From JAIBAJ01 sp965284645 (GTDB lineage: Bacteria; Bacteroidota; Bacteroidia; JAIBAJ01), in NCBI GenBank assembly GCA_965284645.1, contig OZ260106.1, positions 124,001 through 188,000 of the forward strand: a stretch of DNA of 64,000 nt, written 5' to 3'. This document shows, piece after piece, positions 8,867 through 17,854 of the stretch. The notes beneath the pieces are model-generated. The model saw only the letters and a program-made list of their open reading frames with translations. It was not told the origin of the DNA and did not search any database. The position numbers and the translations under genes were made by a program. The first letter of the stretch is position 1; each line of letters starts with the position of its first letter.

Positions 8867-9079
8867 GAGGGAATAATGCCATCGCTTTGGGCTTGGATCT
8901 AACAAATCCTAGCTAAATTTAATTCCATTCATTCTTCATAACTAGGGCCAGAATAATGCTTTCCTTCTAGGATTATATTGGAATAAGTTTTGTTTTAAAT
9001 CAACCCAGATTCCGCCTTAAAACTGATTAATCGGAGCAAACCCAAATTAACTGAAATACCTCAAATCGCTGCGAAATCC

Positions 9080-10060
9080 ACCAAGCCAACCCCGAAGGGG
9101 TGCCATTCCTCTCAACCAAAACCAAACACCTCTAAACCCCCAACCCCGAAGGGGTGCCATTCCTCTCTTCTAAAACCCAATCCACCTACCCCTAAACCCC
9201 CAACCCCGAAGGGGTGCCATTCCTCTCAACCAAACCCAATCCAACCACTCCTACACTCCCAACCCCGAAGGGGTGCCATTCCTCTCAACCAAACCCAATC
9301 CAACCACTCCTACACTCCCAACCCCGAAGGGGTGATATTCCTCTCATCTAAAACCCAATCCACCTACCCCTAAACCCCCAACCCCGAAGGGGTGCCATTC
9401 CTCTCAACCAAACCCAATCCAACCACTCCTACACTCCCAACCCCGAAGGGGTGCCATTCCTCTCAACCAAACCCAATCCAACCACTCCTACACTCCCAAC
9501 CCCGAAGGGGTGATATTCCTCTCTTCTAAAACCCAATCCACCTACCCCTAAACCCCCAACCCCGAAGGGGTGCCATTCCTCTCAACCAAACCCAATCCAA
9601 CCACTCCTACACTCCCAACCCCGAAGGGTTGCCATTCCTCTCATCTAAAACCCAAACCAACCACTCCTACACCCCCAACCCCGAAGGGGTGATATTCCTC
9701 TCTTCTAAAACCCAATCCACATACCCCTAAACCCCCAACCCCGAAGGGGTGCCATTCCTCTCAACCAAACCCAATCCAACCACTCCTACACTCCCAACCC
9801 CGAAGGGGTGCCATTCCTCTCAACCAAACCCAATCCAACCACTCCTACACTCCCAACCCCGAAGGGGTGCCATTCCTCTCATCTAAAACCCAAACCAACC
9901 ACTCCTACACCCCCAACCCCGAAGGGGTGATATTCCTCTCTTCTAAAACCCAATCCACCTACCCCTAAACCCCCAACCCCGAAGGGGTGATATTCCTCTC
10001 TTCTAAAACCCAATCCACCTACCCCTAAACCCCCAACCCCGAAGGGGTGCCATTATTTTT
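9080..10060. repeat. Tandem array B: 17 hairpin-bearing units of about 60 bp (REP-like)
   Basis: Seventeen units, each with the palindrome ACCCC-GAA-GGGGT (core CCCCGAAGGGG) followed by GCCATTCCTCTC or GATATTCCTCTC and a pyrimidine-rich linker of two or three recurring types (AACCAAACCCAATCC..., TCTAAAACCCAATCC...). One unit has a point change (GAAGGGTT). On the minus strand the core is CCCCTTCGGGG. The linkers recur in mixed order, so this is not a CRISPR array. The array ends about 110 bases before a RAYT-like transposase gene. No gene is seen between 8866 and 10171. Confidence 0.92.
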
Positions 10061-10068
10061 CCCCCAAA

Positions 10069-10090
10069 AAGCCCCCCCTTGGAGGGGCTT
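10069..10090. repeat. Hairpin at the array/transposase junction
   Basis: AAGCCCC at 10069-10075 pairs with GGGGCTT at 10084-10090 around an 8-base loop. It lies between the last array unit and the transposase start. It could be a terminator-like stem without a U run, or the left subterminal hairpin that IS200-like elements use as a recognition site. Confidence 0.5.
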
Positions 10091-10171
10091 CCTTTGCTTC
10101 TGTTCGTAAAACTTCTTTCACCCCAATATACCATTTAAAATAATTTAGTTTATTTGCCCAAAAATTACCAC

Positions 10172-10633
10172 ATGGCAGGATCCTATTCTCAAGTCTATAT
10201 CCAGGTAGTCTTTGCTGTAAAGCATAGAGAAAACCTCATTCATAAAAGCTGGCGTGAAGAACTTCATAAATATATTTCCGGCATAATAACCGAAAAACAA
10301 CACAAATCAATCATCGTAAATGGTGTAGCCGACCATGTCCATTGTTTCATAGGATTAAAACCAAGCATGGCCATTTCCGACTTAGTGAGGGACATTAAAA
10401 ACAACTCTTCCAAATTCATCAATGAACGAGGGTTTGTAAAAGGCAAATTCCATTGGCAAGAAGGGTATGGTGTTTTCTCTTACAGTCAATCCCACATAGA
10501 AAATGTGTTTAACTATATCCTAAACCAAGAACAACACCACGCCCGAAAAACATTCGAAAAAGAATACAAAGAATTTTTAGACAAATACGAAGTAGACTAT
10601 GATCCAAAGTATTTATTTGAATGGATAAACTAG
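10172..10633 (+). mobile_element. IS200-like / REP-associated tyrosine transposase (Y1, HUH)
   Basis: 153-aa single-strand transposase of the Y1_Tnp superfamily. The HUH metal site is H55-x-H57 in GVADHVHCFIGL. The probable catalytic tyrosine is Y115 in VFNYILNQEQHH. The start MAGSYSQVYIQVVFAVKHR at ATG 10172 matches the family's usual N-terminus; the in-frame TTG at 10154 adds only six residues. These enzymes cut and rejoin DNA at hairpins. Its position beside 17 copies of a short palindrome suggests a RAYT/REP relationship rather than an autonomous IS. No tnpB or obvious IS ends are present. It appears intact. Confidence 0.88.
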
Positions 10634-10691
10634 GTAAACTATACAACTATTATACCTATTCACTTACCTTTACCTAAAGTTAATCATACTC

Positions 10692-11738
10692 ATGTTGGCC
10701 TATTTGCGAAACTTTATAAGCATATTACTAGCTGTTTGTTGCTTATATTCGGTTCACGCACAAACCACGAAACCCCAAAAAGAGACCTCAAAAAAGGCTA
10801 CCGAAGAAGTTGGCGTAGCACCAAGTAAAACAAAGTCCGAAACAGAAACCTTCAAACGCCAAACCACCCATTCCTATTACCAATACCTCAGCCAATTTAC
10901 TAACCCAGCCTACACCGGAATTGGCAACAAAGCCAGCGCTTATTATGGATTTACTTGGAATTTACCCTTGGACAAAGTCTACGAAACACCGGCACACCTT
11001 GCCATGGTAGATTTTGCCCTAGGTAAAAAACAAAACCATAGTTTGGGTTTGGCATTCCAGAATACCCATTATGCTTCCAATGGTTATGACCTATATGACA
11101 TCAAAACCTTACAACTCAATTATTCTGGCCGAATTAACCTGTACAAAGACCATTTCCTGCGTTTGGGATTGGGTGTTTTATATGAACGACAACGTCTTTA
11201 TTGGGATAATCTAACCCAAGGCGATATGATAGACCCCACTAATGGATTTATATATGAAACCGAAGAATTAGAAGTTGGTCTTACAAGATCCTACCCCTCC
11301 TACAATGCTGGCCTGCTCTATTCTTTCAAATATTTGCAATTTGGTACATCCTTTACCTATTTTAACCAACCTCGGCAAGGCTGGATAGCGACGTTTAAAA
11401 AGCCTATGGTGGTTCATTCAAACCTAGCCGGCTATATTCCACTAAAAAAGTGGATGATCAACCCCTACCTATCCCTTGATTTTCTTCAGAAGCAAGAAGG
11501 CAGCAAAATGAAAACCATATTGTTAACAGGTGGCATGTTGGCCTTTGCTCCAAAATATGTCTATGCAGGAGTAGCTTTTTCCAATTTGGAATTTACCCGA
11601 CTTACGCTCGGTTTTGTCACCTTCGATAGACTTAGAATTGGAATAGATGCCGATTTGTTTCTAAACAAAACTACAGCCGCCTACTTTTCTCCTTTAAAAA
11701 CCCTTCAAATGCATATTCGCTATGTTACCAAAAAGTAG
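10692..11738 (+). CDS. PorP/SprF family type IX secretion membrane protein
   Basis: 348-aa outer-membrane beta-barrel protein. The signal peptide is about residues 1-23, with cleavage after VHA leaving Gln24. The family-defining start of the barrel, YYQYLSQFTNPAYTGI, is at about residues 57-72, followed by alternating amphipathic strands with G-hairpins (HSLGLAFQN, LRLGLGVLYE, QFGTSFTYF). PorP/SprF proteins help T9SS substrates stay on the surface and are often paired with individual giant adhesins. Here the partner is not adjacent. The downstream lipoprotein gene overlaps by 17 bases, so the two are co-expressed. The family is clear; the specific substrate is unknown. Confidence 0.9.
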   Translation: MLAYLRNFISILLAVCCLYSVHAQTTKPQKETSKKATEEVGVAPSKTKSETETFKRQTTHSYYQYLSQFTNPAYTGIGNKASAYYGFTWNLPLDKVYETPAHLAMVDFALGKKQNHSLGLAFQNTHYASNGYDLYDIKTLQLNYSGRINLYKDHFLRLGLGVLYERQRLYWDNLTQGDMIDPTNGFIYETEELEVGLTRSYPSYNAGLLYSFKYLQFGTSFTYFNQPRQGWIATFKKPMVVHSNLAGYIPLKKWMINPYLSLDFLQKQEGSKMKTILLTGGMLAFAPKYVYAGVAFSNLEFTRLTLGFVTFDRLRIGIDADLFLNKTTAAYFSPLKTLQMHIRYVTKK

Positions 11739-12363
11739 CCTTCTTCCCTTCCTTTTGGTTGTATTGGGTGTATTTCTTCTTGGCTGTTCCAAACCCAAAG
11801 ACCATTTGGATATTGAAAATCCTTATGCCAACCAAGTTAGGCAAATGACTTTTGAGGAGCTCCAATCAAATATAATTCTTGCAAATATATACCCATTCAA
11901 AGCCGTAGGTATACAACTCGTTGATCCCGACACCTTGTCTCCAAATGAATATTGCATTTTGGATGGAACCGACACCCTCAACTATAAAGAATTTGAAACG
12001 GCAGGAGATCATAGTTTTGTAGTCGTAAATAGCAGTGGTGACACCTTGCAAAACGCCTATTTTTCCTTGTTCAATCAAGTTACCCGAGTTTGGTTTTACA
12101 ATTCCGTGTTTATTCAAGGCGCTGGCTATCCAAATGCCGAAATTTGGAAACCGATTCGGGTTAAAGTCCCCAACATACCACCCTTTTATTCGGAACATTA
12201 TGAAATCAGAGATTATGCCCTGAATAAAATTTTTAGTGCAGATTCCTTTGACTCAGCTTGGTCAGCCAGAGGAAGCAATGGCCCCTACTATTACTACGCC
12301 CAATATGTGGATTGGTACGGACAAGTGTACGAAAGAAAAGGCGAAATCATTTCCATCCAATAA
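11722..12363 (+). CDS. Putative lipoprotein of unknown function
   Basis: 213-aa protein with a lipoprotein signal sequence (hydrophobic LLPFLLVVLGVFLLGC, acylated Cys near residue 22) and a beta-rich, aromatic mature part (FYSEHYEIRDYAL, YYYYAQYVDWYGQVYERKG). No family is recognised. The ATG at 11722 lies inside the end of the PorP/SprF gene (17-base overlap), so it probably works with that outer-membrane protein. A surface or periplasmic T9SS accessory role is inference from context only. Confidence 0.75.
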   Translation: MLPKSSLLPFLLVVLGVFLLGCSKPKDHLDIENPYANQVRQMTFEELQSNIILANIYPFKAVGIQLVDPDTLSPNEYCILDGTDTLNYKEFETAGDHSFVVVNSSGDTLQNAYFSLFNQVTRVWFYNSVFIQGAGYPNAEIWKPIRVKVPNIPPFYSEHYEIRDYALNKIFSADSFDSAWSARGSNGPYYYYAQYVDWYGQVYERKGEIISIQ

Positions 12364-12442
12364 TCCAACCTCCTGACTTTCAGCAGATTTTTTCCCCCTT
12401 GGAATAATTTCGTACCTTGCCCTCCGTTATTAAATCGCATCA

Positions 12443-12814
12443 ATGGAAAAGATCGAATTGGAATATGAAGTGAAAACTTCGCCTAGGATGCTGTACAAAA
12501 TGATTAGTACGGACGAAGGTTTACAACAATGGTTTGCCAAAAAGGTAAAAGTAAATAAAGACAAATTCTCCTTCGATTGGGGCGGAACCATTGAAGAAGC
12601 TCAACTCCTCAATAAAAAAGAAAACGACCATGTAAAATTCCGCTTTCTCAATAAACCTGATCACACCTTCGTGGAATTTAAAATCAAAGTGGATGAAATT
12701 ACTAAAGATGTGGCCCTAGTTGTTGTTGATTTTGTGGATGTCAACGAAAAAGAAGAATCCAAAGAGCTATGGGACAAGCAGATAGAAGATTTGCTGGATG
12801 CCATGGGATTGTAG
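12443..12814 (+). CDS. START-like/SRPBCC domain protein
   Basis: 123-aa single-domain protein of the helix-grip (AHSA1/SRPBCC) fold common in Bacteroidota. The start EKIELEYEVKTSPRMLYKMI, DEGLQQWFAKKV, and a terminal helix ELWDKQIEDLLDAMGL are the expected beta-strand, helix and long C-terminal helix. Such proteins bind hydrophobic ligands or act as Hsp90-activator-like factors; the ligand is unknown. No signal peptide, so cytosolic. It stands alone between the lipoprotein and the convergent glpD. Confidence 0.8.
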   Translation: MEKIELEYEVKTSPRMLYKMISTDEGLQQWFAKKVKVNKDKFSFDWGGTIEEAQLLNKKENDHVKFRFLNKPDHTFVEFKIKVDEITKDVALVVVDFVDVNEKEESKELWDKQIEDLLDAMGL

Positions 12815-12905
12815 AAAGACGGAAGATATTAGATATTAGATTTGGGAGAGGAGAAATTTAGGGGAGAATGAGGAAAGAGAAGTTAGAAAAGAAAAGTTGC
12901 GAAAA

Positions 12906-14510
12906 TTAGGCGAAGTGCATGACATCATCCAACTCTGTTTGAAGCTCTGATTTTGAAGCCTGAAGAAAAGCTGAACCAACCGCAGAAAGAGCCTCCATCC
13001 TTTGCAAAACGGCCTCTCGATGCTTTATTATGCCCAACCGGTTGAAATACAACATGCCCGACCTACGAACAAAGAAATCACTCGGCGTGCACACCATTTC
13101 TTCAGCCATTCCATATTGCAACTCCGCCAAGGTCAACAAAGTATCCGCATCCTCTACCTCCTTTCTTAGCTCATAAGCCAGCTCAACTATTGTTTGGGCA
13201 TTTTTCCCGTATTTACCAACTAGCTTAGCCACCTGCTCCCTACTGAAATTCACCTGCTTGGCTTCACCAAACAAACGCTCGGTAAACTGCTCCACCGCCA
13301 TCCTAGACTCAAACCCTCCAGCCAAAGGAATTTTATCGGTACTACAGGCCACAAAAGCCTTGCCCTGCATCTCTGAAATGCGAGCAAAAATCTTGTCTAC
13401 TATGCGCTGCGACATCTTACGGTACCCCGTTAATTTGCCTCCCGCAATCGACAATAAACCCGAAGCTGATTCGAAAATTTCATCCTTGCGCGACAATTCC
13501 GAAGGCGACTTTCCATCTTCGTGAATCAAGGGCCTCAAACCACACCAAGAACTCACTATATCCGACTCCTTCACCTGCACTCCCTCAAAAATATCATTCA
13601 CAGCCTTCAACAAATAATTCACATCCTCTTGGGTTACAGCCGGCCTTTCCTTTTGTTCGGTATAATTGGTATCGGTGGTACCCACATAAGTGCAGCCATC
13701 GCGCGGAATAGCAAAAATCATTCGACCAAGGGGAGCATCGAAATACATGGCCTGGTGAACGGGCAATTTTTCAAACGGAAACACAATATGCACGCCTTTG
13801 GTCAAATGAAGTCGTTTTCCTTGTCGCGATTTATCCATTTCTCGCAATTCATCTACCCAAGGTCCGGCCGCATTAATAATGTAACTGGCTTTCACTTCCA
13901 CTTCCCTACCCGAAATCTGGTCTATTACCCGGGCAGCCTTCACCTTGCCTTGCTCGTAAACAAAACCTTGGCAACGGGTGTAGTTCAAACAAACAGCGCC
14001 TCTTTTTACAGCTTCCTTCATATTTTCAATCACCAACCGGGCATCGTCGCTGCGGTATTCGGTATACAATGCACCCGCCTTCAAAATACTTTTCCGTAGC
14101 AAAGGTTCTTGCTTCAAAGTTTGTTCCTTCGATAGCATTTTCCTTCGCTCACCCGCTTTTACCCCCGCCAGCACATCGTACACATACAGGCCAATAGAGG
14201 TAGAAAATTCACCCAAAGAGCCCTTTTCAATCACGGGCAACAACATCTTTTCAGGTATCACCAAATGTGGTGCATTACGGTACACGATTTCCCGTTCACG
14301 ACCAACTTCCATCACCAATCCAATTTCAAATTGCTTTAAATAACGCAATCCTCCGTGGATCAGTTTGGTACTTCTACTGCTAGTTCCAGCCCCAAAATCC
14401 TGTTTCTCCACCAAAGCTACCTTTAGTCCACGGGCCGAGGCATCCAAGGCAATACCAGCCCCGGTAATTCCCCCACCGATTACCAGCACATCAAAGGTTT
14501 GTGTTGCCAT
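12906..14510 (-). CDS. glpD: Glycerol-3-phosphate dehydrogenase/oxidase
   Basis: FAD-dependent, membrane-associated enzyme oxidising sn-glycerol-3-phosphate to dihydroxyacetone phosphate. The FAD motif VLVIGGGITGAGIALDAS begins at about residue 9, followed by the family signature GAGTSSRSTKLIHGGLRYL. The C-terminal GlpO/DAO domain is complete. The frame stays open upstream to 14648, but those 46 extra residues have no resemblance to the family. MATQTFDVLVIGGG from ATG 14510 is the normal N-terminus, giving 534 aa. It is divergent from the esterase gene at 14666. No glpK or glpF is seen nearby. Confidence 0.92.
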   Translation of the reverse strand: MATQTFDVLVIGGGITGAGIALDASARGLKVALVEKQDFGAGTSSRSTKLIHGGLRYLKQFEIGLVMEVGREREIVYRNAPHLVIPEKMLLPVIEKGSLGEFSTSIGLYVYDVLAGVKAGERRKMLSKEQTLKQEPLLRKSILKAGALYTEYRSDDARLVIENMKEAVKRGAVCLNYTRCQGFVYEQGKVKAARVIDQISGREVEVKASYIINAAGPWVDELREMDKSRQGKRLHLTKGVHIVFPFEKLPVHQAMYFDAPLGRMIFAIPRDGCTYVGTTDTNYTEQKERPAVTQEDVNYLLKAVNDIFEGVQVKESDIVSSWCGLRPLIHEDGKSPSELSRKDEIFESASGLLSIAGGKLTGYRKMSQRIVDKIFARISEMQGKAFVACSTDKIPLAGGFESRMAVEQFTERLFGEAKQVNFSREQVAKLVGKYGKNAQTIVELAYELRKEVEDADTLLTLAELQYGMAEEMVCTPSDFFVRRSGMLYFNRLGIIKHREAVLQRMEALSAVGSAFLQASKSELQTELDDVMHFA

Positions 14511-14612
14511 TTGGTCCAAAAAAACGGAGCGGTTGGCCGAAGAAAAGCGTGTAGTTTCCAATGGAATGATAAAAATGTACGCAAAGATGCGAAAACAAAG
14601 GACTCCAGCACC

Positions 14613-14643
14613 TTGCAAGGTAGTATTTTTGAACGTACTTTTG
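14613..14643 (+). promoter_or_regulatory. Bacteroidota-type promoter for the esterase gene
   Basis: TTG at 14613-14615, a 20-base spacer, then TACTTTTG at 14636-14643, a full match to TAnnTTTG. It lies 22 bases upstream of the ATG at 14666, within the 155-base gap between the divergent glpD and esterase genes. Confidence 0.65.
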
Positions 14644-14665
14644 CTCACAAGTTCCTTTCAAAAGC

Positions 14666-15319
14666 ATGGCAGAAGAAAAACATTTGGTAATCCCTAAAAC
14701 AGCGCGGTATTTCCTGCATGGAACGCCCTCCGAAAAGACCAAGGAAATCTGGTTTATCATACACGGGTATGGTCAGTTGGCCCAATATTTCATTCGGCAT
14801 TTCAGTCATTTCGACCCCGAAACCACCCTCGTAGCCGCTCCAGAAGGCCTTTCCCGCTTTTATTTGGAAGGAACCTCACCCGACAGTCGAATTGGCGCAA
14901 CCTGGATGACCAAGGAAGACCGCGATAACGAAATCAAGGATTATGTCAACTATCTTGACCTGCTCCACGACCAGCTATTGACAGGTTTGCCCCCCCAGGT
15001 GCAGGTCAAGGTTTTTGGCTTCTCCCAGGGCTGCTCCACGCTTTGTCGGTGGGTGGCTTATGGCAAGGTGAAACCATCCCGCCTCGTGATGTGGGCCGGT
15101 ACTTTTCCGCCTGATATCGATTTGAAAGACTTCGGACCCAAATTTCATGGGTATAAAGTGGATGTGGTGTATGGCAAAAGCGACGAATACCTCTCCTGGA
15201 TCAATGCCGAAGAAATTACCCTTTGGATGGAAAAAGCTGGTATCGATTTCCATGTCACAACCTTTGACGGTAAGCACGAAATTGTAAAGGATGTGCTGAA
15301 TAATTTGCTAGGAATTTAA
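14666..15319 (+). CDS. Alpha/beta hydrolase (phospholipase/carboxylesterase-like)
   Basis: 217-aa cytosolic serine hydrolase. The oxyanion-hole strand IWFIIHGYGQ is at residues 29-38. The nucleophile is the Ser in GFSQG (about residue 118), the Asp lies in GKSDEYL and the His in DGKHEI, so the catalytic triad is complete. Size and order match the bacterial carboxylesterase/phospholipase family that hydrolyses short-chain or lysophospholipid esters. The substrate is not predictable. ATG start at 14666 behind a good promoter; the gene is monocistronic, followed by R1 copy c. Confidence 0.85.
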   Translation: MAEEKHLVIPKTARYFLHGTPSEKTKEIWFIIHGYGQLAQYFIRHFSHFDPETTLVAAPEGLSRFYLEGTSPDSRIGATWMTKEDRDNEIKDYVNYLDLLHDQLLTGLPPQVQVKVFGFSQGCSTLCRWVAYGKVKPSRLVMWAGTFPPDIDLKDFGPKFHGYKVDVVYGKSDEYLSWINAEEITLWMEKAGIDFHVTTFDGKHEIVKDVLNNLLGI

Positions 15320-15405
15320 AGTTCAAAGTTGAGGTCCTAAGAAATAACAAATCATACCCTCCATTCCCAATTTTTAATTCTCTAATTCTTAATTTTTAAT
15401 TTTTA

Positions 15406-15560
15406 GGCGGGCTCCCTTTCGCACCATAACCTTTGGTGCATTAAACTTGGCAGTGTACTGGGTGCTTCAGGGCCACGCTATCCACTGCAAGTCCTCGGCT
15501 GGTCTCCGTTGCACTTCGTCCATCCTTGCGGGCTTTCCGTTCCTATCGTTGCCCGGCCGG
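15406..15560 (+). repeat. Dispersed structured element R1, copy c
   Basis: R1 copy between the esterase and the FkbM gene. It begins GGCGGGCTCCC and ends GTTGCCCGG. Variable stem 1 is GCACC at 15421-15425 with GGTGC at 15461-15465; stem 2 is AAGTCC/GGGCTT. The central part is more diverged than in other copies (ctggtctccgttgcacttcg). ORFs read through it on both strands are artefacts. The rest of 15320-15737 shows only AT-rich runs. Confidence 0.7.
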
Positions 15561-15737
15561 ATACTTAACAGTGCTGTCTTGCTTTCGGCTTTTGGCGCTA
15601 TACTTTTTCTTTGCCCCAAAAGACATTTTACAGCTTTTGTAGGCTCCACCACTATTCAGGAATAAGCCTTTCCACTATTTTTCAGAAAATTTTAGTTTAA
15701 TACACTACTTTCGCCCAAAATTACCCGTTTACACAGC

Positions 15738-16466
15738 ATGAGTTTTGTCGATTTGCGCCAGTTTGCCAAGTATGTGTTGGACAATTTGGGAATCATTATT
15801 ACCCAAAACCAGCGTTACGACAAGTATACCCGCGATTTAATCCAATCTACCTTAAAACCCACCTCCAATTCCATTGATATTGGTTGCCATAAAGGGGAGA
15901 TTTTAGATATTATCCTGAAATGTTCTCCCCAAGGACAACATTTCTGTTTCGAGCCAATTCCTTACTTGTTTCAAAACCTGGTGAAAACCTATGGAAACCG
16001 AGCCAAGTTCTTTGATTTGGCTTTGGCCCAAGAAAGTGGTACCGCCACTTTTAATATTGTTAAAAATGCACCTGCCTACAGTGGTTTGCGCAAAAGACAA
16101 TACAAAGTAGCCAATCCGGAAATAGAAGAAATAAAAGTGACCATCAAAACTTTAGACGATTGCATTCCATTAGATGTTAAAATCGACTTGATTAAAATTG
16201 ATGTGGAAGGAGCCGAATTTGGAGTATTTAAAGGTGCAAAAGAAGTACTGACCAAAAACAAACCAGTCGTCATTTTTGACTGTGGTTTGGGTGCCTCAGA
16301 TTTCTACGGAACCAAGCCTGACGAATTGTTTGATTTAATCAATTCTTACGGTCTAAACATCTGCTTACTGAGCGAATTTGCAACCACCAAACGCCTGCTG
16401 TCCCAATCCGATTTTGTTGGCATCTATCAAGCCAATAAAGAATATGCCTTTGTAGCTTTTCCTTAA
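15738..16466 (+). CDS. FkbM family methyltransferase
   Basis: 242-aa SAM-dependent methyltransferase. SAM-binding motif I is SIDIGCHKGEIL at about residues 45-56, the acidic ribose-binding motif follows in FCFEPIP, and the FkbM signature IDLIKIDVEGAEFGVFKGA spans about residues 155-173. FkbM enzymes O-methylate sugars, polyketides or other secondary products; the acceptor here is unknown. It ends three bases before the hotdog dehydratase gene, so the two form an operon, which hints at a modified lipid or polyketide. No glycosyltransferase is adjacent. Confidence 0.85.
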   Translation: MSFVDLRQFAKYVLDNLGIIITQNQRYDKYTRDLIQSTLKPTSNSIDIGCHKGEILDIILKCSPQGQHFCFEPIPYLFQNLVKTYGNRAKFFDLALAQESGTATFNIVKNAPAYSGLRKRQYKVANPEIEEIKVTIKTLDDCIPLDVKIDLIKIDVEGAEFGVFKGAKEVLTKNKPVVIFDCGLGASDFYGTKPDELFDLINSYGLNICLLSEFATTKRLLSQSDFVGIYQANKEYAFVAFP

Positions 16467-16469
16467 CCT

Positions 16470-16844
16470 ATGCTAGCCAACAATTTTTATACAGTCCAAG
16501 AATTAAACCTGGAGGGAAACCAAGCCTCTGCTACAATTGAATTGCAAGCACAGCATCCCATTTTCGGAGGACATTTCCCTGGCGAACCCGTTGTACCAGG
16601 TGTTACTATGATTCGGATGTGCGAAGAACTACTTTCATTGGCCTTGAAAAAACAATACCGAATTAATGAATCAAAAACAATTAAGTTCTTGTCGGTCACC
16701 AACCCGGAACTTGATTCAATCCTACAGGTGAATTTTCAACTTAAACAAGATGCAGAGCAAATACTGGCAGACTTTTCCTTTATAAAGCCAGACGGAGTGA
16801 TATGTTTCAAAATGAATGCCCTACTGCAGGCCTCTGAGAATTAA
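16470..16844 (+). CDS. FabZ-like 3-hydroxyacyl-ACP dehydratase (hotdog fold)
   Basis: 124-aa hotdog protein. The FabZ/FabA-type active-site strand HPIFGGHFPGEPVVPGVTMI (about residues 29-48) contains the catalytic His and the conserved Pro-Gly. A helix with an acidic residue (RMCEELLS) follows, where FabZ keeps its catalytic Glu. It is shorter than housekeeping FabZ and lies in an operon with an FkbM methyltransferase, so it probably serves a specialised acyl or polyketide pathway. Its stop overlaps the convergent ABC gene by 3 bases (TAA on each strand within 16841-16844). Confidence 0.78.
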   Translation: MLANNFYTVQELNLEGNQASATIELQAQHPIFGGHFPGEPVVPGVTMIRMCEELLSLALKKQYRINESKTIKFLSVTNPELDSILQVNFQLKQDAEQILADFSFIKPDGVICFKMNALLQASEN

Positions 16845-17536
16845 ATCACCGATTTATCCCAGTTTAAATAATTCTCGTGCAAGATTTTACCATCCAATAA
16901 ATGGATAATCCTGGATGAATAATCGGCATCCCTTTCACTATGGGTTACCATAACAATCGTAGTCCCTAAATCATTTAATTCGGTAAGCAAACGCATGATT
17001 TCAATGCCATTGCTGGTATCTAAATTACCTGTTGGCTCATCGGCTAAAATCAACTTAGGTTTATGAACCACGGCTCGGGCAATAGCTGCACGCTGTTGTT
17101 GTCCGCCTGATAATTGCTGGGGCAAATGATTGCGTCGATGCATCATATTCATTCGTTCCAATACGGCTTCAACCATTCGGGTTCTTTCGCTGGAAGTGTA
17201 ACCCAAATAAAGCAAAGGCAATTCAATATTTTCAAAAACAGTTAGCTCATCTACCAAATTGAAACTTTGAAAAATAAAGCCAAGGTTTTCTTTGCGGCAC
17301 TTGGTTAATTCTGATTCTGTTAAAGATTGCAGGTTTTTACCCTGAAAAATATACTCACCCGAATCAGGTCTATCCAACATACCAATTATATTGAGCAAGG
17401 TTGATTTGCCACAACCAGAAGGACCCATCACTGCCACAAATTCACCTGGTTTAACATGCAGGTTAATAGCTGAAACGGCCACGGTCTCAACCTCCTTGGT
17501 ACGGTAAATCTTACTAAGATTATTAAGCTGAATCAT
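16841..17536 (-). CDS. ABC transporter ATP-binding protein (LolD/MacB type)
   Basis: 231-aa ATPase with Walker A GPSGCGKST (about residues 39-47), Q-loop FIFQSFNL, signature LSGGQQQRAAIARA, Walker B LILADEPTGNLD and H-loop VMVTHSE. The DEPTGNLD form is typical of LolD, MacB and FtsE ATPases that power extraction of lipoproteins or antibiotics across the periplasm. No permease gene is adjacent, so its partner is elsewhere. ATG start at 17536. It is convergent with the hotdog gene. Confidence 0.88.
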   Translation of the reverse strand: MIQLNNLSKIYRTKEVETVAVSAINLHVKPGEFVAVMGPSGCGKSTLLNIIGMLDRPDSGEYIFQGKNLQSLTESELTKCRKENLGFIFQSFNLVDELTVFENIELPLLYLGYTSSERTRMVEAVLERMNMMHRRNHLPQQLSGGQQQRAAIARAVVHKPKLILADEPTGNLDTSNGIEIMRLLTELNDLGTTIVMVTHSERDADYSSRIIHLLDGKILHENYLNWDKSVI

Positions 17537-17854
17537 GAAAAAATGCCCAAATTGGCACTATTCGAAGGTAAATGAATCCATTAATACCTTGGAAGTGGAA
17601 ATGCAAATTCTTGTGAATACAGCCCAATTTTTAATTAAAAAATCTCTTACTCAACCTAAATTCTTCATTAGCAGTATTCTCAAATCCAAACTACTTGATT
17701 TAGCAAGACTTACCTAGATAAAACATTGCTCAAACAGGACCTATATCAGGATTACGATATTCTTTTGGTAAATCCTTTCGACACTGCATTGTTCAATAAC
17801 GGACAAAAAAAAGGCCAACACACTGGTTGGCCTTTTAAATAGGATAAGATTGTA
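17537..17854. other. Intergenic stretch with no gene apart from a terminator
   Basis: About 320 AT-rich bases between the ABC ATPase start and the end of the giant surface protein gene. The only clear signal is the terminator at 17805-17836. A small plus-strand ORF (17535-17717) lacks protein-like composition and was not kept. The ABC gene's promoter must lie in the first half; no clear TAnnTTTG box is seen. Confidence 0.5.
17805..17836 (-). terminator. Rho-independent terminator of the giant surface protein gene
   Basis: Perfect 10-bp stem AAAAGGCCAA/TTGGCCTTTT with loop CACACTGG, followed on the minus strand by a run of eight T. It begins 19 bases beyond the stop codon at 17855. Confidence 0.9.

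Noticed and set aside
9080..10060. CRISPR array
   Set aside because: Regular repeat spacing, but the 'spacers' are two or three sequences that recur many times, the repeat core is a short GC palindrome, and no cas gene is present.
13521..14099. 192-aa plus-strand ORF inside glpD
   Set aside because: Antisense shadow of a well-conserved gene, with no domain or promoter.
14511..14648. N-terminal extension of glpD
   Set aside because: The extra 46 residues do not resemble the family, and the normal MATQTFDVLVIGGG start is at ATG 14510.
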